Assembly (NCBI GenBank): GCA_964521075.1 | Contig: CAZFPI010000004.1 | Span: 1-58,232 of the forward strand | Source of the DNA: Sterolibacterium sp964521075 | GTDB taxonomy: Bacteria > Pseudomonadota > Gammaproteobacteria > Burkholderiales > Rhodocyclaceae | DNA: 58,232 nt | Direction: 5' to 3' | Shown here: positions 50,844 to 58,232 of the stretch, piece after piece | How positions within the stretch are numbered: the stretch's first letter is position 1 | Layout: each line of letters begins with the position of its first letter | Made by a program: the position numbers and the translations under genes | Notes under the pieces: model-generated | Databases searched by the model: none | Told to the model about the DNA's origin: nothing | Seen by the model: the letters and a program-made list of their open reading frames with translations, nothing else

Positions 50844-52409
50844 CTAGTCGCGCGTGGCGCGCAAGAGTTCTTCAAGCGTGGTCTGGCCTTCGCGTACCCA
50901 GCGCAGGCCGTCGTCACGCAGGGGGCGCATGCCGATACCAAGCGCGTGTTCGCGCAGGTTCTGGTCGCTGGCGCGATCGTGCATCATGCGCCGCAGGGTG
51001 TCGTCGACTTCGAGGAGTTCGTGAATGCCCATGCGTCCCTGATAGCCCGTGTGGTTGCAGGCCGGGCAGCCTGCAGCGCGGTAGATTTTTTCCGGACGTG
51101 GTGCATTGAGGGGGAAGAGGGCGAGTTCGCCGTCATCGGGTGCGTGGGCTTCCCGGCAGGAGGGGCACAGGCGGCGCACCAGGCGTTGCGCGAGTACGCC
51201 TGTCAGGCTGGAGGCCAGCAGGAAGGGTTCGATGCCCATGTCGACGAGGCGGGTGACGGCACTGGTCGTGTCGTTGGTGTGCAGCGTGGCCAGTACGAGA
51301 TGGCCGGTGAGGCTGGCCTGCACGGCGATCTGCGCGGTTTCGAGGTCGCGGATTTCGCCGATCATGATGACGTCCGGGTCTTGCCGGAGGATGGAACGCA
51401 GCGCGCGGGCGAAGTCGAGGCCGATTCTGGGATTGACCTGCGTCTGGCCGATGTTGGGCAGGTCGTATTCGACGGGGTCTTCGACGGTCATGATGTTCAG
51501 TTTCGTCGAGTCGAGACGCGCCAGCGCGGCATAGAGCGTGGTGGTTTTTCCGGAGCCGGTGGGGCCGGTGACAAGGAAAATGCCGTGGGGGTGGTGGATC
51601 AGCCGGTCGGTCTGGGTCAGGGTGTCGGCGGCCATGCCGAGGACGTCGAGATCGAGGCGGGCCGGGTCTTTGTCGAGCAGGCGCATGACGATGCGTTCGC
51701 CATGGCTCGTGGGAATGGTCGAGACGCGTACGTCGGTGGGCCGGCCAGCGATGCGGATGGTGATGCGGCCATCCTGCGGCAGGCGTTTTTCGGCGATGTC
51801 GAGCTGGGCCATGATCTTGATGCGGGAAGCCATGGCGGCATGGAGTGCGCGGTGCGGACGGATCACGTCATGCAGGACGCCGTCGATCCGGAAACGCACG
51901 GTGGAGTGCTGCTCGAAGGCTTCGACGTGAATGTCCGAAGCCTGTTCACGCACGGCCTGGGTGAATAGCGCGTTGATCATGCGGATGATGGGCGCATCAT
52001 CCTCGCTTTCCAGCAGGTCTTCGATGGGGGGGAGTTCCTGAACCAGGCGGCTCAGGTCCATTTCCTGGCCGATGTCGTCGGCGACTTCGGCAGCGGTCTG
52101 GTCGGCGCGGCTGTAGGCTTCTGCCAGACATTGCTCGAAGCGGGCTGCATCGCAGGGGATAAGGTGGAGCGGCCGCCCCAGGGCGCGGCGAAGTTCGTTG
52201 AGTCCCGCGAGAGTCGGTGCGGTGTCGTCTTTGTCCTGGTTCTCCATGCGGACGAAAACCGGGATTGAAATGGATGCGGATGCGGAGGCGGAGCCATCGC
52301 CGGAGTCCGGGTGGGCGGCGGTGTCTTCCGTCGCCAGCACCAGGCCATGCGCCCTGGCAAAGGCGTAGGGCGGGCGAAAGGGCAGGGAGGGTGCTGCGTC
52401 AGTCGTCAT
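50844..52409 (-). CDS. gspE: Type II secretion ATPase GspE (521 aa)
   Basis: Hexameric cytoplasmic ATPase that drives pseudopilus assembly. It has Walker A GPTGSGKTTTLY (about residues 281-292), the Asp box (TVEDPVEYDLP), Walker B DPDVIMIGEIRD and the His box TLHTNDTTSA. A four-cysteine zinc module is near 408-450 (CPSC and CPACN). The N-terminal GspL-binding region has a linker rich in Ser/Ala (SGDGSASASASISI) not typical of the family. The ATG overlaps the gspD stop by 4 bp. Confidence 0.97.
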   Translation of the reverse strand: MTTDAAPSLPFRPPYAFARAHGLVLATEDTAAHPDSGDGSASASASISIPVFVRMENQDKDDTAPTLAGLNELRRALGRPLHLIPCDAARFEQCLAEAYSRADQTAAEVADDIGQEMDLSRLVQELPPIEDLLESEDDAPIIRMINALFTQAVREQASDIHVEAFEQHSTVRFRIDGVLHDVIRPHRALHAAMASRIKIMAQLDIAEKRLPQDGRITIRIAGRPTDVRVSTIPTSHGERIVMRLLDKDPARLDLDVLGMAADTLTQTDRLIHHPHGIFLVTGPTGSGKTTTLYAALARLDSTKLNIMTVEDPVEYDLPNIGQTQVNPRIGLDFARALRSILRQDPDVIMIGEIRDLETAQIAVQASLTGHLVLATLHTNDTTSAVTRLVDMGIEPFLLASSLTGVLAQRLVRRLCPSCREAHAPDDGELALFPLNAPRPEKIYRAAGCPACNHTGYQGRMGIHELLEVDDTLRRMMHDRASDQNLREHALGIGMRPLRDDGLRWVREGQTTLEELLRATRD

Positions 52410-54568
52410 GGCCGGGCTGGTGAGGAGGGCGCGTCAGTCGCGGGGGCGGTAGCGGTAGGCGTGGCCGTGGCAGGGGCGGCAGCTCCGGGTTTTGGCAGGC
52501 GCGGCGCGTCGGCTTCTCCGGGCATCATGCGGATGTTTTCTGCGGCTTTTTTCTGTTCGCCAATGACGTAGTCGTAGCGGTCGCTGGTCAGCTTTTGGTA
52601 GCCTTCCATGTCGCGAATGATTTTGGGGCGCAGGAAGACCATCAGGTTGGTCTTGGTACGCTTGCGTGTTTCGTAGCGGAACAGGGATCCGATGAGGGGG
52701 AGGTCACCCAGGAGTGGAACCTTGTCTTCCCCCGCGCCGAAGTTGTCCTGGATCAGGCCACCGATGACGATGGTTGCCCCGTCGTCGACGACTACGGCCG
52801 TTTCGATGGAACGCTTGTTGGTGCTGGGCCCTGCCGCATTGGAGAGGGTGTTTTCCTGAACGCTGGAGGCTTCCTGGTAAATCTGGAGGCGAACGAGTCC
52901 GCCTTCCGAGATTTGTGGTTTGATCTTCAGCGACAGTCCGACATCCTTGCGGTCGTAAGTCTGGAAGGGCGTGGCGGTCACGCTGTTGCCCGTTGCCGCG
53001 TATTGGCCGGAGATGAAGGGTACATTGCTGCCGATGACGATCTTGGCTTCTTCGTTGTCCAGTGTCAGCAGGTTGGGTGTGGAAAGGATGTTGGCATTGG
53101 CGTCATTTTCCAGGGCGCGAACCAGCAGGCCCAGCCCGGCCGGATTGGAGAACACGCCGAGATTGAGGCCGGGGGCCAGGCCCAGCGAGCCGGTGGTCTT
53201 GGCTTTTGCCAGACCTTCGATCATGCCGGTGATGTTTCTTCCTCCCGTGCCAAAGCCGGTGTTGCCGAGGGTTGCCGTGTTTCCGCTGGAGGAAACCGCT
53301 CCCGCCAGCCACTGAACCCCCAGCTCGCTGGCACGATCCGAGGTGAGTTCGACGATCAGGGCCTCGACCAGTACTTGCGCCCGGCGTTTGTCGAGCATGT
53401 CGATGACGCGGCGAAGGTTGTTGTAGACCGGCTCGGCCGCTGTGATGATGAGCGCGTTGTTGGTGGCATCCGCCTGGATGTAGCCTGCATTTCCGCCGCT
53501 GCTCAGCGTGTTGCTGCGATTCGCCGATGTGCTGGTGTTCTGGGCGGTCGTGTTTCCGGTCAGGCCGGTGTTGCCTGTGGCGTTGCTTGTCGTGCCGGTA
53601 TTGGCGGAGGAGGAAAGTGGCGTCAGGGCGGAGGGCAGGGCATTGGTGTCGCCGGTGACGATGGCGCGCAGCGTTTCCGCGACTCTGGTGGCTTCGGCAT
53701 TCTTCAGGTAGACGACGTGGATGTTTCCGGCGGTGGCGGTGGGCTGGTCGAGAGAGGCGACCAGGGCGCGTAGCTGCGCGAGTTTGGCGGAGTTTTCCGA
53801 GCGGACGATGAGCGCATTGCTGCGAGTGTCGGGCAGGATGGTGACGCGCTGGACGGCATCGTTGGCCCCCCCCGCCCCGCCTGCCGCTCCTGTACCTGCG
53901 ATGGCCTCGTTGCCAAAAACCTTGTTCAGCGTCGCAGCGATGTCGATGGCCGAGGCGTGCTGGATCGGGATGATCTGCGGCTCGTCGCCAAAGGGGGTGT
54001 CGAGTGCGGCAATGATTTTTTCTAGCCGGTCGATGTTGTCGGCGTAGTCGCTGATGACGATGCTGTTATTGCCCGGGTTGGCATTGATCGGGTTATTGGG
54101 CGCGATGAGCGGGCGAATGACGGGAACCATGCTGGCCGCCGTCTGGAAATTCAGGTGAAACACGCGGGTGACAAGCTGGTCGCCGCTGGCTTTGTCCGCG
54201 CGGTTTTGTGTCGGGCCGCCGTGGGTCTTGGCGTCGGCTTCGGGCATGATGCGTACCACGCCTTTGTTTTCGACGGCGGCAAAGCCTTGCATGCGGAGTG
54301 CCGACAGGAGGAATTGATACGCCAGTGATTGCGGTACGGGCCGGCTGGAAATGACATTGACCGTGCCCTTGACGCGCGGGTCAATCAGGAAGTTTTTGCC
54401 GGTGATCTGCGAGACGGCCTTGGTCACGGTTTCGATGTCGGCGTTGACGAAGTTCAGCGTGACCTTTTCTTCCTCGGCGGCAAAGGCGGTGCTCATGGCG
54501 GCGGGATGCAGAAGGCTGAATCCCAGCGAGAGCAGCAGGGCCGGCAGTAGTTTGTTTTTACGGCGCAT
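52406..54568 (-). CDS. gspD: Type II secretion outer-membrane secretin GspD (about 720 aa)
   Basis: Secretin that forms the outer-membrane gate. From MRRKNKLLPALLLSLGFSLL there is a signal peptide ending near AFAAEEE. The N0 domain (VTLNFVNADIETVTKAVSQI) and repeated N1-N3 domains follow (VVYLKNAEATRVAETLRAIV). A Ser/Thr/Asn/Gly-rich loop interrupts N3 (about residues 315-365). The secretin core contains NVPFISGQYAATGNS and VPLLGDLPLIGSLFRYETR. In-frame ATGs at 54664 and 54691 would add 32 or 41 residues encoded partly by a 9-bp tandem repeat; 54664 sits 10 bp after the gspC stop and is a real alternative, since neither start has a good Shine-Dalgarno. Confidence 0.95.
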   Translation of the reverse strand: MRRKNKLLPALLLSLGFSLLHPAAMSTAFAAEEEKVTLNFVNADIETVTKAVSQITGKNFLIDPRVKGTVNVISSRPVPQSLAYQFLLSALRMQGFAAVENKGVVRIMPEADAKTHGGPTQNRADKASGDQLVTRVFHLNFQTAASMVPVIRPLIAPNNPINANPGNNSIVISDYADNIDRLEKIIAALDTPFGDEPQIIPIQHASAIDIAATLNKVFGNEAIAGTGAAGGAGGANDAVQRVTILPDTRSNALIVRSENSAKLAQLRALVASLDQPTATAGNIHVVYLKNAEATRVAETLRAIVTGDTNALPSALTPLSSSANTGTTSNATGNTGLTGNTTAQNTSTSANRSNTLSSGGNAGYIQADATNNALIITAAEPVYNNLRRVIDMLDKRRAQVLVEALIVELTSDRASELGVQWLAGAVSSSGNTATLGNTGFGTGGRNITGMIEGLAKAKTTGSLGLAPGLNLGVFSNPAGLGLLVRALENDANANILSTPNLLTLDNEEAKIVIGSNVPFISGQYAATGNSVTATPFQTYDRKDVGLSLKIKPQISEGGLVRLQIYQEASSVQENTLSNAAGPSTNKRSIETAVVVDDGATIVIGGLIQDNFGAGEDKVPLLGDLPLIGSLFRYETRKRTKTNLMVFLRPKIIRDMEGYQKLTSDRYDYVIGEQKKAAENIRMMPGEADAPRLPKPGAAAPATATPTATAPATDAPSSPARP

Positions 54569-54572
54569 GGTC

Positions 54573-54608
54573 GTCGATAGTGTCGATAGCGTCGATGGCG
54601 TCGATATC
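54573..54608. repeat. 9-bp tandem repeat at the 5' end of gspD
   Basis: Four units of GTCGATAGT-type sequence (GTCGATAGT, GTCGATAGC, GTCGATGGC, GTCGATATC) lie between gspC and the favoured gspD start. A degenerate fifth unit follows. In the long gspD frame they encode a Ser-Thr-Leu repeat. Confidence 0.8.
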
Positions 54609-54674
54609 GCCGTCGCCGGTAACATCGACAACATCGATACAGGGGGGGATGGGGGCGTCTTCATCAGTATTCCA

Positions 54675-55148
54675 TCAACGTTTGGCTGCATCGGGCAGCG
54701 ACAAGGTCAGGTTTTGCCCGCCCCGCAGGATGCTGACTTCTCGTGGCAGCACTTTTTTCAGTGTGGTTCCGGGGGCGAATTCGTCGCCTTCGGAGACGAC
54801 GACGGGCGGTTTGCCTTCGATGGACAGCAGGGCGTAGGCAGTTTGACCTTCTTTTTGCGCTGCGATGACGCCTTGCAGCTTGATGTCGGACGGAGCGGTC
54901 GTTGCCACAGGTTTTGGAACGGCAGGCGCGATGCCGAAGAGGTGGCGGGAAATGACAGATTGCGTGACGCGCTGCAGATCCGTTTCGATGTTGCCTGCGG
55001 GACGAAGTGTCGCAGGGGTGGTCATCGCCCAGTAAATGCTGGCGCACAGCCATGCCAGCAGGGCCAGCATCAGCAGGGTTGCCAGATGCCCGATCCAGGG
55101 CATCAACGCGGCGGCACGGGGTGCGGAAAAGCGGGGTAACGCACGCAT
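54675..55148 (-). CDS. gspC: Type II secretion protein GspC, short form (157 aa)
   Basis: Inner-membrane protein coupling the platform to GspD. A cytoplasmic tail (MRALPRFSAPRAAALMPWIG) precedes one span (HLATLLMLALLAWLCASIYW, about residues 21-40). The homology region contains SRHLFGIAP and LQGVIAAQKEGQTAYALLSI with VSEGDEFAPGTTLKKVLPRE. The chain ends shortly after it (LTLSLPDAAKR), so no PDZ or coiled-coil domain is present; classic GspC is ~270-300 residues. The start at 55148 begins the tail; the long open frame upstream is antisense to ygiQ. First gene of the gsp operon. Confidence 0.92.
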   Translation of the reverse strand: MRALPRFSAPRAAALMPWIGHLATLLMLALLAWLCASIYWAMTTPATLRPAGNIETDLQRVTQSVISRHLFGIAPAVPKPVATTAPSDIKLQGVIAAQKEGQTAYALLSIEGKPPVVVSEGDEFAPGTTLKKVLPREVSILRGGQNLTLSLPDAAKR

Positions 55149-55184
55149 GGGCGCATGAAAAATTGACGTCGGAATTGAGCGGCG

Positions 55185-55211
55185 AGTATAGCATCGGCCA
55201 GTTAGCGGCAA
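55185..55211 (-). promoter_or_regulatory. Putative gsp operon promoter (extended -10)
   Basis: On the minus strand TGC-TATACT (55185-55193) forms an extended -10 box. A TTGCCG (55206-55211) lies 15 bp upstream, a short spacing tolerated by extended -10 promoters. The leader to gspC would be about 30 nt. Confidence 0.5.
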
Positions 55212-55238
55212 TTTGGCGGATGACCGGGGTTCAAGCAG

Positions 55239-55244
55239 TAAAAT
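55239..55244 (+). promoter_or_regulatory. Putative -10 box immediately before ygiQ
   Basis: TAAAAT, six bases (GCGCGC), then the ygiQ ATG, without a Shine-Dalgarno. The same geometry occurs before hrcA, so ygiQ may be transcribed without a leader. No clear -35. Confidence 0.35.
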
Positions 55245-55250
55245 GCGCGC

Positions 55251-57515
55251 ATGAATACATTGACTGCATCTGCTGCCGGGCCAGAGACGCCGCCCCGGGC
55301 GATCACTGCTTACCGGAAGTTCTGGGCGCAGCGTTTTGGGGTTGCTCCTTTTTTGCCCATGTCGCGGGCCGAGATGGATCAGCTCGGCTGGGATTCCTGC
55401 GACATCATTCTGGTCACGGGCGATGCCTATATCGACCATCCCAGCTTTGGTATGGCCTTGGTGGGGCGTGTGCTGGAGGCGCAAGGTTTCCGGGTCGGGA
55501 TCATCAGCCAGCCGGACTGGCGTTCGGCGGCCGCCTTCAAGACGCTGGGCAAGCCCAATCTGTTCTTCGGCGTGACTGCCGGGAACATGGATTCGATGGT
55601 CAATCGCTATACCTCGGACCGCAAGATTCGCACGGATGACGCCTACACGGCCAATGCCGAGCCGAACCGGCGGCCGGATCGTGCCGTGGTGGTGTATTCG
55701 CAACGCTGCCGCGAGGCTTACCCTGATCGCCCCGTCATCATCGGCAGCATCGAGGCCAGCCTGCGCCGCATCGCGCATTACGATTACTGGTCGGACAAGG
55801 TGCGCCGTTCCATCCTGCTCGATTCCAAGGCCGATCTGCTGCTCTACGGCAATGCCGAGCGGGCTGTGGTGGAGCTCGCGCATCGTTTGGCGAAGGGCGT
55901 GCCCATCGCAGAAATCCGTGATCTGCGTGGGACGGCTTTCATGGTTTCTCCGGGCTGGCGGCCGGAAGGCTGGCAGGAGATGGATTCCACGACGGTGGAT
56001 ACGCCTTCGCCTTCCGCCTTGCCGGTTCATGCCGACCCTTATGCGATGACAACGCCGGGCGACCCGGCAAGCTGTGCGAGTGCCGAAAATTCGGGCGGGA
56101 CGGAATCTGCCGCGCAGCCCATCCAGGTCCATCATCGCCCGCAGACGGCCGACCGGCTGGCGGCGCGCAAGGTGGCGCGGGCGCACACCGTCATCCGTCT
56201 GCCTTCCTTCGAGCAGGTGGCGGAAGACCCGGTGCTTTATGCCCATGCTTCGCGCACTTTTCATCTTGAATCCAACCCCGGCAATGCGCGCGCGCTGGTG
56301 CCGGCGCATGGCGAAGGCCCGGGCAAGCGTGATGTCTGGCTGAATCCGCCGCCGATCCCGCTTTCCACGCCGGAGATGGATCATGTCTATGGTCTGCCCT
56401 ATGCCCGCGCGCCGCATCCCTCCTACGGTGACGCGAAGATTCCGGCCTGGGAGATGATCCGTTTTTCGATCAACATCATGCGCGGCTGCTTTGGCGGCTG
56501 CACTTTCTGTTCGATTCATGAACATGAAGGCCGCATCATCCAGAGCCGTTCCGAAGAATCCATCCTGCATGAGATCGAGCGGGTGCGTGACAAGACGCCA
56601 GGCTTTACCGGAACCATCTCCGATCTTGGCGGGCCGACGGCGAATATGTACCGTCTGGCCTGCAAGAGCAAAGCCATCGAAGCCGCCTGCCGCCGTCTTT
56701 CCTGCGTGTTTCCAGATATTTGCGAGAACATGGGGACGGATCACGGCCCCTTGATCCAGCTCTACCGCAAGGCCCGTGCCGTGCCGGGCATCAAGCGCAT
56801 CAACATCGGCTCCGGCCTGCGCTACGACCTGGCCATCCGTGACCCGGCCTACATCAAGGAGCTCGTGACGCATCACGTCGGCGGCTATCTGAAGATCGCG
56901 CCCGAGCATACCGAGCCGGAAACGCTGTCGAAGATGATGAAACCCTCGATCGCCAACTACGATGAGTTCAAAAAACTCTTCGACAAATTTTCGCGCGAGG
57001 CGGGCAAGGAGCAATACCTCATCCCCTACTTCATCGGCGCGCATCCGGGCTCGACGGATGAGGACATGCTGAACCTCGCGCTCTGGTTGAAACGCAACAG
57101 GTTCCGTCTCGACCAGGTGCAGAATTTTCTGCCCACGCCCCTGGCATTGGCGACAGCGATGTACCACAGCGGAAAAAATCCCCTGCGTAAGGTGGGCCGG
57201 GAGAGTGAAGCGGTCAACACGGTTCGCAACAGCCGCCAGCGGCGCATCCACAAAGCCTTCATGCGCTACCACGATCCGGCCAACTGGCCGCTCCTGCGTG
57301 AAGCCTTGCGGCAGATGGGGCGGGCCGACCTGATCGGCAGCAGCGCGAAACATCTCGTTCCGGCGTACCAACCCGCCGGAACGGCAGGCACTTGCTCCCG
57401 CAGCCAGCCCACCCGGGAGAACAAGCCTTTCAAAGGAAAGCCTTTGGCCAGACCGGGAAAGACTGGCTCCTCTCATGCCGGGGCCAGGGCCAAGGGCAAG
57501 CCCGGATCACGCTGA
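55251..57515 (+). CDS. ygiQ: YgiQ family radical SAM protein (754 aa)
   Basis: Large iron-sulfur enzyme of unknown reaction. The N-terminal domain (about residues 20-330) carries YgiQ phrases: PFLPMSRAEMDQLGWDSCDI, TGDAYIDHPSFGMALVGRVL and IGSIEASLRRIAHYDYWSDK. The radical SAM core starts SINIMRGCFGGCTFCSIHEH (about 406-425); its CxxxCxxC binds the 4Fe-4S cluster. VGGYLKIAPEHTEPETL and PYFIGAHPGSTDEDM follow. The basic C-terminal tail (RPGKTGSSHAGARAKGKPGS) is poorly conserved. Length is within the family range (~740). It diverges from gspC. Confidence 0.95.
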   Translation: MNTLTASAAGPETPPRAITAYRKFWAQRFGVAPFLPMSRAEMDQLGWDSCDIILVTGDAYIDHPSFGMALVGRVLEAQGFRVGIISQPDWRSAAAFKTLGKPNLFFGVTAGNMDSMVNRYTSDRKIRTDDAYTANAEPNRRPDRAVVVYSQRCREAYPDRPVIIGSIEASLRRIAHYDYWSDKVRRSILLDSKADLLLYGNAERAVVELAHRLAKGVPIAEIRDLRGTAFMVSPGWRPEGWQEMDSTTVDTPSPSALPVHADPYAMTTPGDPASCASAENSGGTESAAQPIQVHHRPQTADRLAARKVARAHTVIRLPSFEQVAEDPVLYAHASRTFHLESNPGNARALVPAHGEGPGKRDVWLNPPPIPLSTPEMDHVYGLPYARAPHPSYGDAKIPAWEMIRFSINIMRGCFGGCTFCSIHEHEGRIIQSRSEESILHEIERVRDKTPGFTGTISDLGGPTANMYRLACKSKAIEAACRRLSCVFPDICENMGTDHGPLIQLYRKARAVPGIKRINIGSGLRYDLAIRDPAYIKELVTHHVGGYLKIAPEHTEPETLSKMMKPSIANYDEFKKLFDKFSREAGKEQYLIPYFIGAHPGSTDEDMLNLALWLKRNRFRLDQVQNFLPTPLALATAMYHSGKNPLRKVGRESEAVNTVRNSRQRRIHKAFMRYHDPANWPLLREALRQMGRADLIGSSAKHLVPAYQPAGTAGTCSRSQPTRENKPFKGKPLARPGKTGSSHAGARAKGKPGSR

Positions 57516-57529
57516 CCCTGGCCAATCCA

Positions 57530-57558
57530 TGGCAAGCAACAGGGTTTTGGCGCATAAT
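57530..57558 (+). promoter_or_regulatory. Weak putative icd promoter
   Basis: CATAAT (57553-57558) with a poor TGGCAA -35 (57530-57535) at 17 bp. Leader about 65 nt. It is the best pair in the 114-bp spacer but of low strength. Confidence 0.3.
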
Positions 57559-57629
57559 TCGCGGGTTTGCTGCTGCAGATCGCACGGTAATCGACGCTTT
57601 TCACAAACCACTCAAAAGATGGAGCAGGC

Positions 57630-58232
57630 ATGAGCACTTCGCTGATCAAGGTCCCCCAGGGAGGCAAGAAAATTGTAGCCGGACAACCGATTCCGGATAA
57701 TCCCATCATCCCGTTCATCGAAGGCGACGGCATCGGCATCGACATTACGCCCGTGATGAAAAAGGTGGTCGATTCTGCGGTCGCCAAGGCCTATGGTGGC
57801 AAGCGTCAGATTCACTGGATGGAAATCTACTGCGGCGAAAAATCCACCCGTGTGTATGGCCCGGATGTCTGGCTGCCCGAAGAAACGCTGGCGGCACTCA
57901 AGGAATACGTCATCTCCATCAAAGGCCCGCTGACCACCCCCGTCGGCGGCGGCATCCGCTCGCTCAACGTCGCCCTGCGTCAGGAGCTCGATCTCTACGT
58001 CTGCCTGCGCCCGGTGCGCTACTTCCAGGGCGTGCCTTCACCGCTCAAGGACCCGTCCAAAACCGACATGGTGATCTTCCGTGAAAATACCGAAGACATC
58101 TACTGCGGTGTCGAATGGCAGGCCGAAACGGATAACGCAAAGAAAATCGTCAAGTTCCTGACGGAAGAAATGGGCGTCAAGAAAATCCGCTTCCCGAACA
58201 CCTCCGGCATCGGCATCAAACCGGTCTCGCGC
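57630..58232 (+). CDS. icd: Isocitrate dehydrogenase (NADP-type), N-terminal 201 residues (3' end outside the window)
   Basis: TCA-cycle enzyme converting isocitrate to 2-oxoglutarate and CO2. The chain begins MSTSLIKVPQGGKKIVAGQP and continues IPFIEGDGIGIDITPVM. The substrate-phosphorylation region SIKGPLTTPVGGGIRSLN (about residues 94-111) contains the serine that isocitrate dehydrogenase kinase modifies in E. coli. LRQELDLYVCLRPVRYFQGV and VIFRENTEDIYCGVEW follow. This matches the ~416-residue homodimeric E. coli-like form. The ATG follows a GGAGCAGGC Shine-Dalgarno. The remaining half lies beyond the window. Confidence 0.97.
   Translation, partial: MSTSLIKVPQGGKKIVAGQPIPDNPIIPFIEGDGIGIDITPVMKKVVDSAVAKAYGGKRQIHWMEIYCGEKSTRVYGPDVWLPEETLAALKEYVISIKGPLTTPVGGGIRSLNVALRQELDLYVCLRPVRYFQGVPSPLKDPSKTDMVIFRENTEDIYCGVEWQAETDNAKKIVKFLTEEMGVKKIRFPNTSGIGIKPVSR

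Noticed and set aside
50826..51968. 380-codon plus-strand open frame
   Set aside because: Antisense to gspE, whose Walker motifs and zinc cysteines are intact.
52595..53773. 392-codon plus-strand open frame
   Set aside because: Antisense to gspD, glycine/valine-rich, no family resemblance.
55149..57476. Very long minus-strand open frame upstream of gspC
   Set aside because: It is exactly antisense to ygiQ, arginine- and histidine-rich with no recognisable domain; gspC begins at 55148 where the GspC-like sequence starts.

Overview
The window is about 58 kb of gene-dense bacterial chromosome, GC-rich by eye, and looks betaproteobacterial. Signs of this are the pilMNOPQ cluster, a complete gspC-to-gspN type II secretion cluster, an IcmF-type fused acyl-CoA mutase, a one-chain indolepyruvate ferredoxin oxidoreductase, the Ftr/P19-type iron uptake genes, and housekeeping genes of proteobacterial type (ppa, leuS-lptE-holA-proA, hrcA-hemH, dut-coaBC-radC-rpmB-rpmG). 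A Rhodocyclales-like member is my best guess, from gene content only. I saw no phage, IS element, CRISPR array, rRNA or tRNA.

Layout, left to right. 1-2.5 kb: the 5' part of serS, an MBL-fold hydrolase and ppa. 2.5-6.4 kb: a four-gene iron uptake operon on the minus strand behind a Fur-box-like site. It encodes a P19-like FtrA, an OprB-like porin, a cupredoxin FtrB and a polyferredoxin FtrD, but no FtrC permease. 6.5-8.9 kb: a UbiB/AarF-like kinase with a small overlapping partner gene, and a cold-shock gene with a long leader and a clear terminator. 8.9-15.8 kb: icmF and an indolepyruvate oxidoreductase gene, transcribed divergently from a spacer carrying a perfect 12-bp inverted repeat that includes both putative -10 boxes. 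15.8-23.4 kb: a VirB1-like transglycosylase, a chalcone-isomerase-like protein, then the housekeeping run leuS-lptE-holA-proA and an AEC-type transporter. 23.5-30.5 kb: a MaoC hydratase, hrcA-hemH, an EF-hand-bearing protein of unknown role, dut/coaBC, radC and the L28/L33 ribosomal protein genes.

30.7-41.9 kb is the surface and signalling region. pilMNOPQ (type IV pilus alignment complex and secretin) is followed by a 693-residue Ig-like/Big-1 lipoprotein and a strong terminator. Then comes a compact three-gene signalling module: a degenerate Hpt domain fused to HD-GYP, a receiver domain fused to TPRs, and a short soluble histidine kinase. This module, whose HD-GYP and Hpt domains have each lost a key histidine, is the best candidate here for something not yet described.

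42-55.2 kb is one long minus-strand run: gspC-D-E-F-G-H-I-J-K-L-M-N (type II secretion, no prepilin peptidase), followed at operon-like spacing by four other genes: a four-helix membrane protein, an LprI-like secreted protein, a DUF4202 protein and an FKBP-type prolyl isomerase. The window ends with the radical-SAM gene ygiQ and the 5' part of icd.

All functions are read from sequence motifs and family knowledge. No database search was run.
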